Assembly: GCA_937894725.1 (NCBI GenBank) | Contig: CALAYL010000097.1 | Location: forward strand, 1 to 56,139 | Source: an uncultured Bacteroidota bacterium | GTDB taxonomy: Bacteria > Bacteroidota > Bacteroidia > Chitinophagales > LD1 | Direction of reading: 5' to 3' | Length of the DNA: 56,139 bases | Part shown: in pieces, positions 44,644-54,374 of the stretch | Layout: each line of letters begins with the position of its first letter | How positions within the stretch are numbered: the first letter of the stretch is position 1 | The notes under the pieces: generated by a model | What the model was told of the DNA's origin: nothing | Database searches by the model: none | What the model saw: the letters and a program-made list of their open reading frames with translations, nothing else | Program-made: the position numbers and the translations under genes

Positions 44644-46593
44644 CTAAACCCTCCCTCCTATTATTTCCTCTACGATTGCGGGGTCTAGCAGTGTAGAAGT
44701 ATCGCCTATCGAACTGAGTTCGTTTTCTGCTATTTTGCGCAATATCCTTCGCATGATTTTACCACTTCTTGTTTTAGGAAGATTAGTGACTAACTGAATC
44801 TTATCGGGGCGAGATATAGCACCGATTTGCTCCACTACTGCATCGCCTATTTCCCGCTGAAGGGTTTCCTTATTTACATCCATTTTTATCACTACAAAAG
44901 CATACATAGCTTGCCCTTTGATGTCGTGAGGATAACCTACTACCGCACTTTCAATCACCGCTACATGGCTATCAATGGCGTTTTCAATTTCAGCAGTGCC
45001 TATACGGTGTCCACTAATATTGAGCACATCATCGACTCTACCCGTGATACGATAGTTGCCCGCTGTATCGCGAAGACAGCCATCTCCTGTAAAGTACAAA
45101 TGTGGGAAAGTAGAAAAATAATTTTGTTTACATCGTTCATGATCGCCATAGGTAGTTCGGAGCATACCCGGCCAAGGCGCTTTGATACACAAATTACCAC
45201 TGGCTAATTCCTTAGGTAAAACCCCTAATGTAGCATCTCCTCCTTCAATAGCATCCCCTTTTTCATCGACCAATATAGGTTGCACTCCTGGCAGTGGAAG
45301 TGTGGCATAGCTGGGCTTTGAGGGGGTGATGCCCGCCAAGTTGGAAAGCATAATCCCCCCTGTTTCTGTTTGCCACCAAGTGTCCACGATTGGGCAGTTT
45401 CCTTTGCCAATATACGTATCGTACCAGTGCCATGCTTCTTCGTTAATAGGCTCACCCACTGTGCCCAGCACTTTTAAACTCGATAAGTCTTTACCTCTCA
45501 ATGGTGCATCGCCAAAGGTCATCAAACTACGTATGGCTGTAGGCGCAGTGTACAAAGTAGCGACTTTATATTTGTCGATAATATCCCAAAGACGACCTGC
45601 ATCAGGCCAAGTAGGAATACCTTCAAACATAAGTGTGGTAGCTCCTGCGCACAGTGGCCCATATACGAGATAACTATGCCCTGTAACCCAGCCCACATCA
45701 GCAGTACAGAAAAATACATCACCTTTATTATATTGAAAAACATTGACAAATGAATAGGCTGTATGTAGCATATAACCAGCCGTAGTGTGAACAACGCCCT
45801 TGGGCTTTCCTGTACTTCCACTAGTGTATAAAATAAAAAGTGGATCTTCGGCATCCATAGCAACTGGCTCGAAAACCACATTGTCTTCTGCCACTACCTT
45901 TTCCACTTCTTCATGCCACCAGCAATCCCTACCCTGCTGCATTTTTACATCACATTTTGTATGAGCCAATACCACTACTTTTTTTATAAAACCTATCGAT
46001 TCTAAAGCCTCATCTACCGTACTTTTAAGTACAATCTCTTTTGCTCCTCTATACGCGCCATCCTGTGTGATAACGAATGATGCCTGTGCATCAAGGACTC
46101 TGTCTTTGATACTCTGCGCACTGAATCCCCCAAAGACCACCGAGTGTATAGCTCCTACCTTAGCGCAAGCCAACATTGCTACAACTGCCTCAGGCACCAT
46201 ACCCATATAAATAATCACTCTATCGCCTTTTTGCACACCCTGATTTTTGAGCACCTGAGCAAACTGAGAAACTGTTAAATGAAGCTCGCAATATGATATA
46301 ACTCGATTGTTAACTTTTGGGTCGTTTGGCTCCCAAACAATAGCAGCAGTATCTGCATCGCTCGTCAAATGACGATCTAGACAGTTTTGGGTGATGTTAA
46401 GTTTGGCTCCATTAAACCATTCAATGTTTGGTTCTTCAAAATTCCAATTCAACACTTCATCACTTTGATTAGGTGCTTTTTGCCATGAAAAATGCTGAGC
46501 TAGAGACAACCAAAAATTAGCGGGATTTTCAATGCTTTGTTTATACGCTTCCTTGTACTCGTGTAGCGATTTGATTTGATATGGATACGACAT
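44644..46593 (-). CDS. acs: Acetyl-CoA synthetase (AMP-forming)
   Basis: 649 residues, full length. It activates acetate to acetyl-CoA through acetyl-AMP. Motifs: P-loop-like YTSGSTGKPKGVVHT, WWQTETGG, YFTGDGCLRD, GRVDDVLNISGHR, and the C-terminal PKTRSGKIMRR whose lysine is the acetylation site in the family. A single-gene unit. Confidence 0.96.
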   Translation of the reverse strand: MSYPYQIKSLHEYKEAYKQSIENPANFWLSLAQHFSWQKAPNQSDEVLNWNFEEPNIEWFNGAKLNITQNCLDRHLTSDADTAAIVWEPNDPKVNNRVISYCELHLTVSQFAQVLKNQGVQKGDRVIIYMGMVPEAVVAMLACAKVGAIHSVVFGGFSAQSIKDRVLDAQASFVITQDGAYRGAKEIVLKSTVDEALESIGFIKKVVVLAHTKCDVKMQQGRDCWWHEEVEKVVAEDNVVFEPVAMDAEDPLFILYTSGSTGKPKGVVHTTAGYMLHTAYSFVNVFQYNKGDVFFCTADVGWVTGHSYLVYGPLCAGATTLMFEGIPTWPDAGRLWDIIDKYKVATLYTAPTAIRSLMTFGDAPLRGKDLSSLKVLGTVGEPINEEAWHWYDTYIGKGNCPIVDTWWQTETGGIMLSNLAGITPSKPSYATLPLPGVQPILVDEKGDAIEGGDATLGVLPKELASGNLCIKAPWPGMLRTTYGDHERCKQNYFSTFPHLYFTGDGCLRDTAGNYRITGRVDDVLNISGHRIGTAEIENAIDSHVAVIESAVVGYPHDIKGQAMYAFVVIKMDVNKETLQREIGDAVVEQIGAISRPDKIQLVTNLPKTRSGKIMRRILRKIAENELSSIGDTSTLLDPAIVEEIIGGRV

Positions 46594-46645
46594 TGTTTTA
46601 GATTTTACCTTTTTTGAATATACAAAAAAGTGGCAAATACAAAAA

Positions 46646-47908
46646 CTAGCTTTTAAATGGATTGCGCAATGTGTATTGAGGGGGCTTCATTCGTTTGGTA
46701 AAGAAACCCATAACGAAATTGATGATAGCATTTCGATGTTTTAGATAACCAAACATAGGATGCACTACTGCCCCTATCGTAGTTTTTACTTCTGGCGCAG
46801 TTCGCCCAAAATGAATCTTCTCTTTTTTTGCCAAAATGCTTATATCTACTACATCATAAAGCATTCGTTGATAAAGATGATAATCTTTTAGCATGGAGTA
46901 ATCAATACCAAAATAGTGTACCTCTGCACTAGTGTCTAGCAGGTATATACTAATAAAGCCAATCATCTTATCTCCTAGATAATATCCTTCTATCAAGTAA
47001 TTTTCGAGCATAGATTTTTTTTGCTCATAAAAAAAATCTGGATGTAATGTGGCTAGCTTAAACGAAACTTTGTCTGCTACTTGATGATACAAAAAATTGA
47101 TATCAGATTGTTGGCTTTTTACATCTTCTAGCGAGAGTACACGCCTTTTCACTTCGTCACTGAGTTTGAGTATCTTTTTGGCTCTTACTCTATATTTTGA
47201 ACTTAGTGCCGAAATGTAATCATCAAAAGTATGCCAACTAGGTTGCAGCTGCATAATATTATCCGCTTCAATGTCTATATAATTATAGTTTTTAGCAAGA
47301 TAATAAGCCCCGATAGCTGCTTGGTTTTCATAAAAATCAGCGTTTAATACCGCCTTGATATGCGGATATTGAAGCAGGATTTCTTCTATACATTTTAGCT
47401 GAAGTTTGCAGCGGGTAATGGGGGTTATCGACAAATTGCAATAGCAGCCAGCTTCACCAGTCATAAACACATTACCCGCATTGAGCATGGGCAAATGAAG
47501 GCTATTTACTATTGGCTTAAAAAGTCCAACGAAATTTGCACCCACTCGTTTTAAAAAAGGGCCTGTAGTTGTACTCGGAAAATAATCCATTAAGTTTTTG
47601 CCATGAAAGGTATTTTCTTGAAAAAAGTAAAATCCTACAAATTCATCTTGATGAAAACATACACAGTAATAAAACGAAAGCTGCGATTGATGTAACTCTT
47701 CTATAAGGCGTAGATACTTAAACTCAAGTAGTTTGTTTTGATTTTTTATAGGACTATTCCATACGAGAGAAGGCACATCGACTATCTTTCTGTATATAGA
47801 GATATCAACCTGGTCTAGCAAATGACTTTGTACTTTATCCATAGTGTTGTCTCCTTTTTTAAAAAAGTTAGTAAAAGTTGACAAAGAAAGGGTGTCGCAA
47901 TAGCTCAT
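46646..47908 (-). CDS. GNAT-superfamily acyltransferase-like protein (FemAB/Acetyltransf_6 type)
   Basis: 420 residues. Two GNAT-like halves: the first near 60-200, the second near 240-410 with EGYYLGDKMIGFISIYLLDT and VHYFGIDYSMLKDYHLYQRM. The layout is like the GNAT proteins of the BioF2/FemAB-like group found in Bacteroidota. It starts directly after the SpoU gene stop with no gap; ATG at residue 23 is an alternative start. The substrate is unknown. Confidence 0.62.
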   Translation of the reverse strand: MSYCDTLSLSTFTNFFKKGDNTMDKVQSHLLDQVDISIYRKIVDVPSLVWNSPIKNQNKLLEFKYLRLIEELHQSQLSFYYCVCFHQDEFVGFYFFQENTFHGKNLMDYFPSTTTGPFLKRVGANFVGLFKPIVNSLHLPMLNAGNVFMTGEAGCYCNLSITPITRCKLQLKCIEEILLQYPHIKAVLNADFYENQAAIGAYYLAKNYNYIDIEADNIMQLQPSWHTFDDYISALSSKYRVRAKKILKLSDEVKRRVLSLEDVKSQQSDINFLYHQVADKVSFKLATLHPDFFYEQKKSMLENYLIEGYYLGDKMIGFISIYLLDTSAEVHYFGIDYSMLKDYHLYQRMLYDVVDISILAKKEKIHFGRTAPEVKTTIGAVVHPMFGYLKHRNAIINFVMGFFTKRMKPPQYTLRNPFKS

Positions 47909-48454
47909 TTATAATGAAATATGTAGGTGTTTAAAATGTGGTTTGGCTAACTCCCAAATGGTAACGCCAGCACTAACAGCAATGTTTAAAGAATGTTTTG
48001 AGCCAAACTGTGGTATCTCAATCACAAAGTCGCTAAGATTAATGATAGCTTGATTGACACCTTCTACCTCATTGCCAAATACTACAGCTAATCGTGTATA
48101 TGCATTATCCAAAGCATCTAGCATGATAGCCTCCTCTGCTTGCTCTATACTAGCTATAGTGATGCCATGCGCTTTTAATGAATTTACTAAGTGTATCGCA
48201 TCTTCGGCATATTCCCATGATACTGTATCTGTAGCTCCCAAGGCTGTTTTTTGAATATCACGATGAGGAGGAGTGCCTGTAATACCACAAAGATAAATTT
48301 TTTCGATTCGAAACGCATCAGCTGTTCTGAATATAGAACCCACATTGAGATGCGAGCGAACATTGTCGAGTACAATAATTATTGGTGTTTTAAGAGATGA
48401 CTCAAATGCCTCCTTATTTAACCGATGCAGTTCATTGTTTTCTAGTTTCCTCAC
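47909..48454 (-). CDS. SpoU/TrmH-family RNA 2'-O-methyltransferase
   Basis: 181 residues. SPOUT fold: NVRSHLNVGSIFRTADAF (motif 1, about 31-48), AVVFGNEVEGVN (motif 2) and IPQFGSKHSLNIAVSAGV (motif 3). It methylates a ribose in tRNA or rRNA using AdoMet. No N-terminal L30e-like substrate domain, as in TrmL/short TrmH forms. Divergent from mutS. Confidence 0.9.
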   Translation of the reverse strand: MRKLENNELHRLNKEAFESSLKTPIIIVLDNVRSHLNVGSIFRTADAFRIEKIYLCGITGTPPHRDIQKTALGATDTVSWEYAEDAIHLVNSLKAHGITIASIEQAEEAIMLDALDNAYTRLAVVFGNEVEGVNQAIINLSDFVIEIPQFGSKHSLNIAVSAGVTIWELAKPHFKHLHISL

Positions 48455-48572
48455 AGATGTATTAACGACTTAAAATGTATATTCTTCCAATTTCAAAAGT
48501 AATTTCTTTTGACTAGGATTATTTATATGCGAATAATTGTACTTTCTTTTTAAGAATTTTTATTTTGCCACG

Positions 48573-51188
48573 ATGTCAAAAAAGCCTACCGATACCGCTT
48601 CGTCCGAAACCCCGCTCATGCAGCAGTATAATCAGATAAAACAAAAATATCCTGATGCGATATTACTGTTTAGAGTGGGCGATTTTTATGAAACCTTTGG
48701 AGAAGATGCAGTAAAAACCGCGGCAGTATTGGGTATTGTACTTACCAAAAGAGCCAATGGCAAAGCCTCACACATAGAATTGGCGGGCTTCCCACATCAT
48801 GCTCTAGACACCTATTTACCTAAACTTGTTAGAGGAGGATATAGAGTAGCCATTTGCGATCAGCTCGAAGACCCAAAACTCACCAAAACTATCGTAAAAC
48901 GAGGTGTAACTGAGATGATAACGCCTGGAGTGGTCACTGGCGACCATATTTTGCAAAGTAAAACCAACAACTTTTTTGCCTCGCTATATTTTGAAAAAGA
49001 CAGATGCGGGGCGGCATTTGTAGATATTTCGACTGGTGAGTTTTTGGTAGGTGAAGGTAGTATCAATTATGTAGAAAAACTTTTGCAGACCTATTCGCCC
49101 TCTGAGGTGGTGTTTCAAAAGTCAAAACAAAAAATCTTTCTCGAACAGTTTGGGCAAAACTATTTTTCTTCTAAACTCGAAGATTGGGTCTATACGCTCG
49201 ACTACGCACAAGAGCAGCTCACTAAACTTTTTGAAACCAATTCGCTTAAAGGATTTGGGGTGGATGAAAACGCCCTAGCCATCATAGCCGCTGGTGCTGC
49301 CGTACAATATCTCAAAGATACCGAGCATCATAATCTAGCGCATTTCACTAAGCTAGCTATCATTCATCAGAGCGAATCGGTGTGGTTAGATAAATTTACG
49401 ATACGTAATCTCGAACTCATCTATCCAAGTGCAGCAGGCGGCAAGGCATTGATAGATGTAATGGACTATACTGTAAGTCCGATGGGCGGACGATTACTCA
49501 AACGATGGATTACGATGCCGTTGATATCAATACCTGCCATAGAAAGTAGATTGCAGTCTGTTGATTTTTTTGTGAAAAATGAAAGTATAACGCAGACACT
49601 CCGCACTTATATCAAAAGCGTAGGCGACCTTGAGCGTATGATATCAAAAGTAGCTATGCACAAAATCAATCCGCGTGAGATAGTACAGCTTAGAAAAGGA
49701 CTAGAAGTGCTTGCCCCTATCCAACAAAACCTAAAGTCTTGCGCGATTAAACCCATAGCAGTAATGGCCGAAAAGTTGATTTTACTTGAGCAAGTTATCG
49801 CTCGATTAAAACAGACTTTAATGGAGGAAGCCGGGCCTATCGTTGCGAAAGGAAATTTTATAGAAAAAGGAGTAGATGCTACCCTAGATGATCTTAGAGA
49901 CATTCGCAGTTCGGGCAAAGATTATATACTTCAAATCCAACAAAAAGAAATAGCACAAACGGGAATCAGCTCGCTCAAAGTAGGCTTCAATAATGTATTT
50001 GGCTATTATCTCGAAGTCACCAATACCCATAAAGACAAGGCTCCAAAAGAATGGATACGCAAACAAACTCTCGCTAATGCTGAACGGTACATCACCGAAG
50101 AGCTCAAAGAATACGAGCAAAAGGTATTGGGCGCGGAGGATAAAATATTGCAAATCGAGGAGCGAATTTTTCAAGACTTGATTTCATTTTTGAAAGATTT
50201 TACTCCATCTATTCAGCAAAACGCTTCGACTATAGCACAGCTAGATTGTCTGCTGTCGCATGCCATGCTAGCAAAAACTAAAAACTATGTGATGCCACTA
50301 GTAAATGATAGTTTTGAAATAGATATAAAAGCAGGAAAACACCCTGTGATAGAAGCACAGCTTCCTATAGGCTCATTTTATGTACCTAATGACGTTTTTC
50401 TAGACGATACTTCCCAACAAATCATTATGATAACGGGGCCAAACATGTCGGGAAAATCGGCTCTACTCCGCCAAACGGCACTCATCGTATTAATGGCACA
50501 AACGGGCAGTTTTGTTCCAGCCGAAGCAGCAAACATTGGGCTGGTCGATAAAGTCTTTACGAGAGTGGGCGCAAGCGACAATCTGAGCGCTGGTGAATCT
50601 ACTTTTATGGTAGAAATGAATGAAACGGCAAGTATCATCAATAATCTCTCTGCTCGCTCACTCATATTGCTCGATGAAATAGGTCGAGGTACCTCTACCT
50701 ATGATGGTATATCTATAGCTTGGGCAATTGCAGAGTTTTTACACAACTATCCCACTGCGCATCCACGCACACTTTTTGCCACCCATTACCACGAACTGAA
50801 CGAACTAGCCGATAAATACGCACGTATAAAAAACTATCATGTAAGCACAAAAGAAACAGGAAATAAAATCATCTTTATCCGAAAACTAGCACCTGGTGGC
50901 AGTGAACACAGCTTTGGGATTCATGTGGCGAAGATGGCGGGTATGCCCAGATTGATAATCGATAGAGCCAATGAACTGCTACTCGAACTCGAAAAACAGC
51001 GAAGTACAGGCAACAATCACCGCCAAGTACTCAAAAAGAGCGAAGCTAAATATCAGTTAAGCATGTTTGATCTCAGCGACCCAAAACTCAAAGCCCTAGG
51101 CGATGCACTTGAAAAAGTAGAGGTAAATGCCCTCACGCCCATCGAAGCATTGATGAAACTCAATGAGCTGAAGAAACTGATGGAATAA
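48573..51188 (+). CDS. mutS: DNA mismatch repair protein MutS
   Basis: 871 residues from ATG 48573 (MSKKPTDTASSETPLMQQY); the longer frame adds 12 residues of no homology. Mismatch-contact F38-Y-E40 in GDFYETFGEDA; Walker A G622-PNMSGKS629; Walker B LLDEIGRGTSTYDG; HYHEL and the C-terminal helix. It recognises mispairs and recruits MutL, which is not in the window. Confidence 0.97.
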   Translation: MSKKPTDTASSETPLMQQYNQIKQKYPDAILLFRVGDFYETFGEDAVKTAAVLGIVLTKRANGKASHIELAGFPHHALDTYLPKLVRGGYRVAICDQLEDPKLTKTIVKRGVTEMITPGVVTGDHILQSKTNNFFASLYFEKDRCGAAFVDISTGEFLVGEGSINYVEKLLQTYSPSEVVFQKSKQKIFLEQFGQNYFSSKLEDWVYTLDYAQEQLTKLFETNSLKGFGVDENALAIIAAGAAVQYLKDTEHHNLAHFTKLAIIHQSESVWLDKFTIRNLELIYPSAAGGKALIDVMDYTVSPMGGRLLKRWITMPLISIPAIESRLQSVDFFVKNESITQTLRTYIKSVGDLERMISKVAMHKINPREIVQLRKGLEVLAPIQQNLKSCAIKPIAVMAEKLILLEQVIARLKQTLMEEAGPIVAKGNFIEKGVDATLDDLRDIRSSGKDYILQIQQKEIAQTGISSLKVGFNNVFGYYLEVTNTHKDKAPKEWIRKQTLANAERYITEELKEYEQKVLGAEDKILQIEERIFQDLISFLKDFTPSIQQNASTIAQLDCLLSHAMLAKTKNYVMPLVNDSFEIDIKAGKHPVIEAQLPIGSFYVPNDVFLDDTSQQIIMITGPNMSGKSALLRQTALIVLMAQTGSFVPAEAANIGLVDKVFTRVGASDNLSAGESTFMVEMNETASIINNLSARSLILLDEIGRGTSTYDGISIAWAIAEFLHNYPTAHPRTLFATHYHELNELADKYARIKNYHVSTKETGNKIIFIRKLAPGGSEHSFGIHVAKMAGMPRLIIDRANELLLELEKQRSTGNNHRQVLKKSEAKYQLSMFDLSDPKLKALGDALEKVEVNALTPIEALMKLNELKKLME

Positions 51189-51396
51189 AGGCAAGCATAA
51201 ACGCTTCTTTTTCTATTTAAAGCGTAAAACAGCCACAGATTAAAAGCTTACAATAGAAACCTTTTTCACTTTAAATGTAGGTAGTATATATCTTGTTTTT
51301 AAGCAAGTATAAATAGTTTATATGATTATTATTCAAACTCGAATTTTAATTCTTTTATATTGTTTTTTTTGATAAGATTGCTTAAAATTTAAAACA
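51189..51396. other. Intergenic region upstream of the secreted pair
   Basis: 208 AT-rich bases. A weak hairpin ACGCTT (51201-51206) / AAGCGT (51220-51225) lies just after mutS but lacks a T-tract. I see no convincing promoter for the 51397 gene beyond the AT-rich DNA immediately upstream. Confidence 0.4.
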
Positions 51397-51978
51397 ATGA
51401 AAAAACTAAACACCATTTTATTCCTAGTAGGAATTTCAGCAAATGTAGCTTTTGGGCAGGCTACATTAATCAAAGGTAATCTAGACTTTATGAAAGAATC
51501 AAAATCAATTTTTGTTGAGTTTGATATGTCCAAGGCTACCATAGATGCCCTTAGTTCAGAAGAGGCTTATATAGCTTACAAAACTAAAGGAAAGGATGCA
51601 GAAAAGGACGTAAATAAATGGCTAGAAGGTTGGAATAAAGACAAGAAAAACTTTGGCGATTACTTTATGGAAGCCATGAAGAGAAGCAACAAAAAATATC
51701 CATTAGCTTTCAATAACGATAATCCATCTAGTGATTATAAAATGCTTGTAACAGTGTTGCATATTGAAACAGGAAACCCTATCAAATATTCAAGTGTTAA
51801 GTTGAAATTAACGGTTACAGATGCAAGTGGCAAAACTGTTGCTGACATGAACATAGCAAATGCTACAGGAGCCCAGATGGGACCAATGACACCTACTGTC
51901 GGAATTAGAGTAAACTACGCTTTAGCAGTAGCTGCTTCTATGTACACTAAAATCGTGAAAAAGACAGTAAAAAAATGA
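51397..51978 (+). CDS. Secreted protein of unknown function, first of a coupled pair
   Basis: 193 residues. Signal peptide about 1-20 (ending VAFGQ). The mature part has KSIFVEFDMSKATI, then a helical WLEGWNKDKKNFGDYFMEAMKRS (about 72-94, given by position), and a beta C-terminus KLKLTVTDASGK with YALAVAASMYTKIVKK. It resembles small periplasmic proteins of Bacteroidota for which I know no function. Overlaps its partner by 4 bases (ATGA). Confidence 0.65.
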   Translation: MKKLNTILFLVGISANVAFGQATLIKGNLDFMKESKSIFVEFDMSKATIDALSSEEAYIAYKTKGKDAEKDVNKWLEGWNKDKKNFGDYFMEAMKRSNKKYPLAFNNDNPSSDYKMLVTVLHIETGNPIKYSSVKLKLTVTDASGKTVADMNIANATGAQMGPMTPTVGIRVNYALAVAASMYTKIVKKTVKK

Positions 51979-52610
51979 AAAAACTAAGCATATTAATAGT
52001 CGTATTCTGTCTTTCGATCTCTCTTTCTGTATGGGCAACACCTCCAGTTGAAGGAGTTAATTCGAAAGAAATCACTTTCTATGGCATAGATTATTCATTA
52101 CTTAAACTTGTTCACAAAGAAGATTTTGTAGATAAATTGGGAGTAACTCAATGTCAAGCCATGAAATCGAGGTATTTTCAAGAATGGAATGAAATTTTCA
52201 TTACGGAGAAGTCTAAGTTTGATATACAACGATTATTTTCTGTAGATAAATACAAAATTGACTTAGACCGAAGTGTAGCTTCCATACCTTCATATGATAA
52301 TGACTGTGTTACGGAAGATGAGGGTTACAAAATACCTGAATCAGCATTTGCCAAAATAGTGGCAAATTATACGGATAAAAGCACATCAGGCATAGGTGTA
52401 GTCATGGTTGGAGAAAGCATGAACAAGCGTAAAGCTTCTTCTGTTTACCATATTGTTTATTTCAAAATAAATACTGGCGAAATTTTATCCAAAAACATAG
52501 CTACAGGACAACCTGGAGGTATTGGTATGAGTAACTTTTGGGTAAATGCCCTTTATGATGCTTTATCAAACAACCTTAAGTACATAAAATCTGCTAGAAA
52601 GGGGAAATAA
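51975..52610 (+). CDS. Secreted protein of unknown function, second of a coupled pair
   Basis: 211 residues. Signal peptide about 1-22 (ending VWA). Core ITFYGIDYSLLKLV, then SRYFQEWNEIFITEKSKFDIQRLF (about 68-91, given by position), GIGVVMVGESMNKRKAS and VYHIVYFKINTGEIL. The alternation suggests a mixed alpha/beta periplasmic protein. ATGA coupling and a perfect terminator after it show that the two genes form a closed unit. No family recognised. Confidence 0.65.
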   Translation: MKKLSILIVVFCLSISLSVWATPPVEGVNSKEITFYGIDYSLLKLVHKEDFVDKLGVTQCQAMKSRYFQEWNEIFITEKSKFDIQRLFSVDKYKIDLDRSVASIPSYDNDCVTEDEGYKIPESAFAKIVANYTDKSTSGIGVVMVGESMNKRKASSVYHIVYFKINTGEILSKNIATGQPGGIGMSNFWVNALYDALSNNLKYIKSARKGK

Positions 52611-52626
52611 TAAACATTAAAGTATT

Positions 52627-52658
52627 AAAATAGGTCACCCAATTGGGTGACCTATTTT
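52627..52658. terminator. Perfect 32-base palindromic terminator
   Basis: Two 16-base arms, AAAATAGGTCACCCAA and TTGGGTGACCTATTTT, with no unpaired loop required by the sequence. T-rich on the plus strand after the arm. It closes the secreted-pair operon. Confidence 0.9.
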
Positions 52659-53039
52659 GTTAGTAATCCAGTATATTATTTGGGGTGTTTACACGTTTTC
52701 TTCAAATATCCTTCAAAGCAATATTTTCCTATAAAAATTTTAGTTTAATTTTTTTAGTGAATCCAGTAAAAAATGGTAAATAATAGAATTTATAAAATTT
52801 TGAGCATATAAATGCTACGCTCAATAGAGTCTGTAAACAACACCCAAGATAGGTCAGATTTAAACTTAATTCACGAATATTTTCTAAAAAAAAGAGCATC
52901 TATGCATCGATTATCCGACTTTTTGCATCTTTGTTCAATACTTTGCATGTCAACGAACAATTATACATTTGTGATGAAAAGCAATGTAAAGAAAGTGTCT
53001 AAACATAAAAGATAAATAAAGAGCAAAGCTTAACAAAAA
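52659..53039. other. Intergenic region before the EGF-like lipoprotein gene
   Basis: 381 bases. It contains the promoter at 52942-52971 and a 67-codon frame (52812-53015) that I do not believe. Otherwise AT-rich, with no other repeat or hairpin of note. Confidence 0.5.
52942..52971 (+). promoter_or_regulatory. Promoter of the EGF-like lipoprotein / RluA operon
   Basis: TTTG at 52942-52945, an 18-base spacer, TACATTTG at 52964-52971: an exact match to the Bacteroidota -33/-7 elements. Transcription would begin near 52978, about 60 bases before the ATG at 53040. Confidence 0.7.
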
Positions 53040-53585
53040 ATGAATTTCAAAATAACCTTTTTTAGATCCACACATTTAAGCAAAACGATTGTTATGATTT
53101 TGGCACTCATGAGTATGTCATTATTGCTGGATAGTTGCCAAAAAAAATGCGCTGAATGTAAAAACGGTGCTACTTGCACACAAAAAAAGACCTGTATCTG
53201 CAAAGGTCAATGGGATGGCCCATTCTGCGATACACTTTGCCCTATAGGATATGAGGGCGATAGCTGTCAGATTTTAACCAAAGATCAATTTATAGGTACT
53301 TGGGATTGTAGCACTACTGCTACCGATAATAGTACTTCGCTACACCTAATACAGGTTTCAAATGAAAATTATTTTGTTTGGGTCAAATTCTCCAATTTGA
53401 TAGACCAAGGATTTAGTCTTAGAGGAACCATAACAGCCAAAAAACGTATCGAATTTTATGAGCAAAATGCACAAGGTGCATATACTGGAAAAGCAGATGG
53501 CTCTGCCGTGATCAATGGTGACGAAATGACTATTAACATTAGGAAAGGGAACGTAGATTATTTTACAAAAGCAAAACGACTGTGA
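53040..53585 (+). CDS. EGF-like domain lipoprotein with lipocalin-like C-terminus
   Basis: 181 residues. Lipoprotein signal with C33 (LLLDSC). Residues 37-63 form an EGF-like module with the six-cysteine pattern C37-x2-C40-x5-C46-x5-C52-x-C54-x8-C63 and the NGATC and CKGQWDGPFC signatures; two further cysteines (C67, C76) follow. The C-terminal 85-181 (FIGTWDCSTT, GFSLRGTITAKK, DEMTINIR) looks like a small lipocalin-type beta barrel. It should sit on the envelope. Its stop overlaps the GTG of the pseudouridine synthase (GTGA). Confidence 0.72.
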   Translation: MNFKITFFRSTHLSKTIVMILALMSMSLLLDSCQKKCAECKNGATCTQKKTCICKGQWDGPFCDTLCPIGYEGDSCQILTKDQFIGTWDCSTTATDNSTSLHLIQVSNENYFVWVKFSNLIDQGFSLRGTITAKKRIEFYEQNAQGAYTGKADGSAVINGDEMTINIRKGNVDYFTKAKRL

Positions 53586-54310
53586 GCCGAAAAAGCCAAC
53601 AAATAGCATTACTATACAACGATGATTATTTTCTGATAGCCAACAAACCTTCTGGCATAGCTGTGATACCAGAACGATTCAAATCAGAAAAACTTGACTT
53701 CAAACAATTACTTGAAAAGCAACTCAGTATATCCCTTTTCACAGTTCATCGAATTGATAGAGAAACGAGCGGATTGGTCGTTTTTGCTAAAACTGCCGAG
53801 GCTCACAAAGAACTCAATACCCTTTTTGAACATCACAAAATCGATAAAACCTATCTAGCTTTAGTACATGGAGTACTAGATGGCGATACAGGTGAAATCG
53901 ATAGCCCTATAGCCACTCACCCCTCCAAAAGTAAAATGATCGTGCATCCAAAAGGTAAGGAAGCCTACACGTCTTTTAAAGTTATACAACAGTTTAGACA
54001 CGCAGCATACCTAGAAGTTAAAATCAAAACAGGGCGCACACATCAAATTAGAGTTCACTTTGCCTCTGCAGGTCATCCTCTTTTGATTGACCCACTCTAT
54101 GGCACTGGTGACTTATTTTTCCTTTCATCTATAAAAAAGGGATATAAAAAAACGGAAGAAGAAGAACGCCCTATTTTATCTCGTTTATCCTTGCACGCTT
54201 CATCACTCAGCTTTGAGCACCCATTTACAAAACAACCCATCTCCGTCACCTCTCCTCTGCCCAAAGATTTAGCTTTAACGATTCAGCTTTTAGAGAAACA
54301 TGATGCTTAA
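53582..54310 (+). CDS. RluA-family pseudouridine synthase
   Basis: 242 residues from GTG 53582. Catalytic D59 in the HRIDRETSG motif (56-64); IANKPSGIAVIP and KTYLALVHG, then KTGRTHQIRVHF, complete the family pattern. It isomerises uridine in rRNA or tRNA. No S4 domain. The target is not deducible. The GTGA overlap couples it to the EGF-like lipoprotein gene. Confidence 0.93.
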   Translation: MSRKSQQIALLYNDDYFLIANKPSGIAVIPERFKSEKLDFKQLLEKQLSISLFTVHRIDRETSGLVVFAKTAEAHKELNTLFEHHKIDKTYLALVHGVLDGDTGEIDSPIATHPSKSKMIVHPKGKEAYTSFKVIQQFRHAAYLEVKIKTGRTHQIRVHFASAGHPLLIDPLYGTGDLFFLSSIKKGYKKTEEEERPILSRLSLHASSLSFEHPFTKQPISVTSPLPKDLALTIQLLEKHDA

Positions 54311-54314
54311 CTAT

Positions 54315-54350
54315 TTTTGTTTAGTATTAAGGATTTTAGCCTAAACAAAA
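54315..54350 (+). terminator. Probable terminator after the pseudouridine synthase gene
   Basis: Perfect 10-base arms TTTTGTTTAG (54315-54324) and CTAAACAAAA (54341-54350) with a 16-base loop, followed by a run of eight T. The stem is AT-rich, so strength is uncertain. Confidence 0.45.
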
Positions 54351-54374
54351 TCTAGTTTTTTTTGTTTTTTACTA

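Noticed and set aside
45522..45881. 119-codon frame on the minus strand
   Set aside because: It is an alternative frame within acs on the same strand; acs is unmistakable there.
51201..51225. Hairpin after mutS as a terminator
   Set aside because: Only a 6-base stem, a 13-base loop and no T-tract.
52812..53015. 67-codon frame before the EGF-like lipoprotein gene
   Set aside because: It covers the exact promoter elements of that gene, is unlike any protein I know, and has no start context or conserved pattern.
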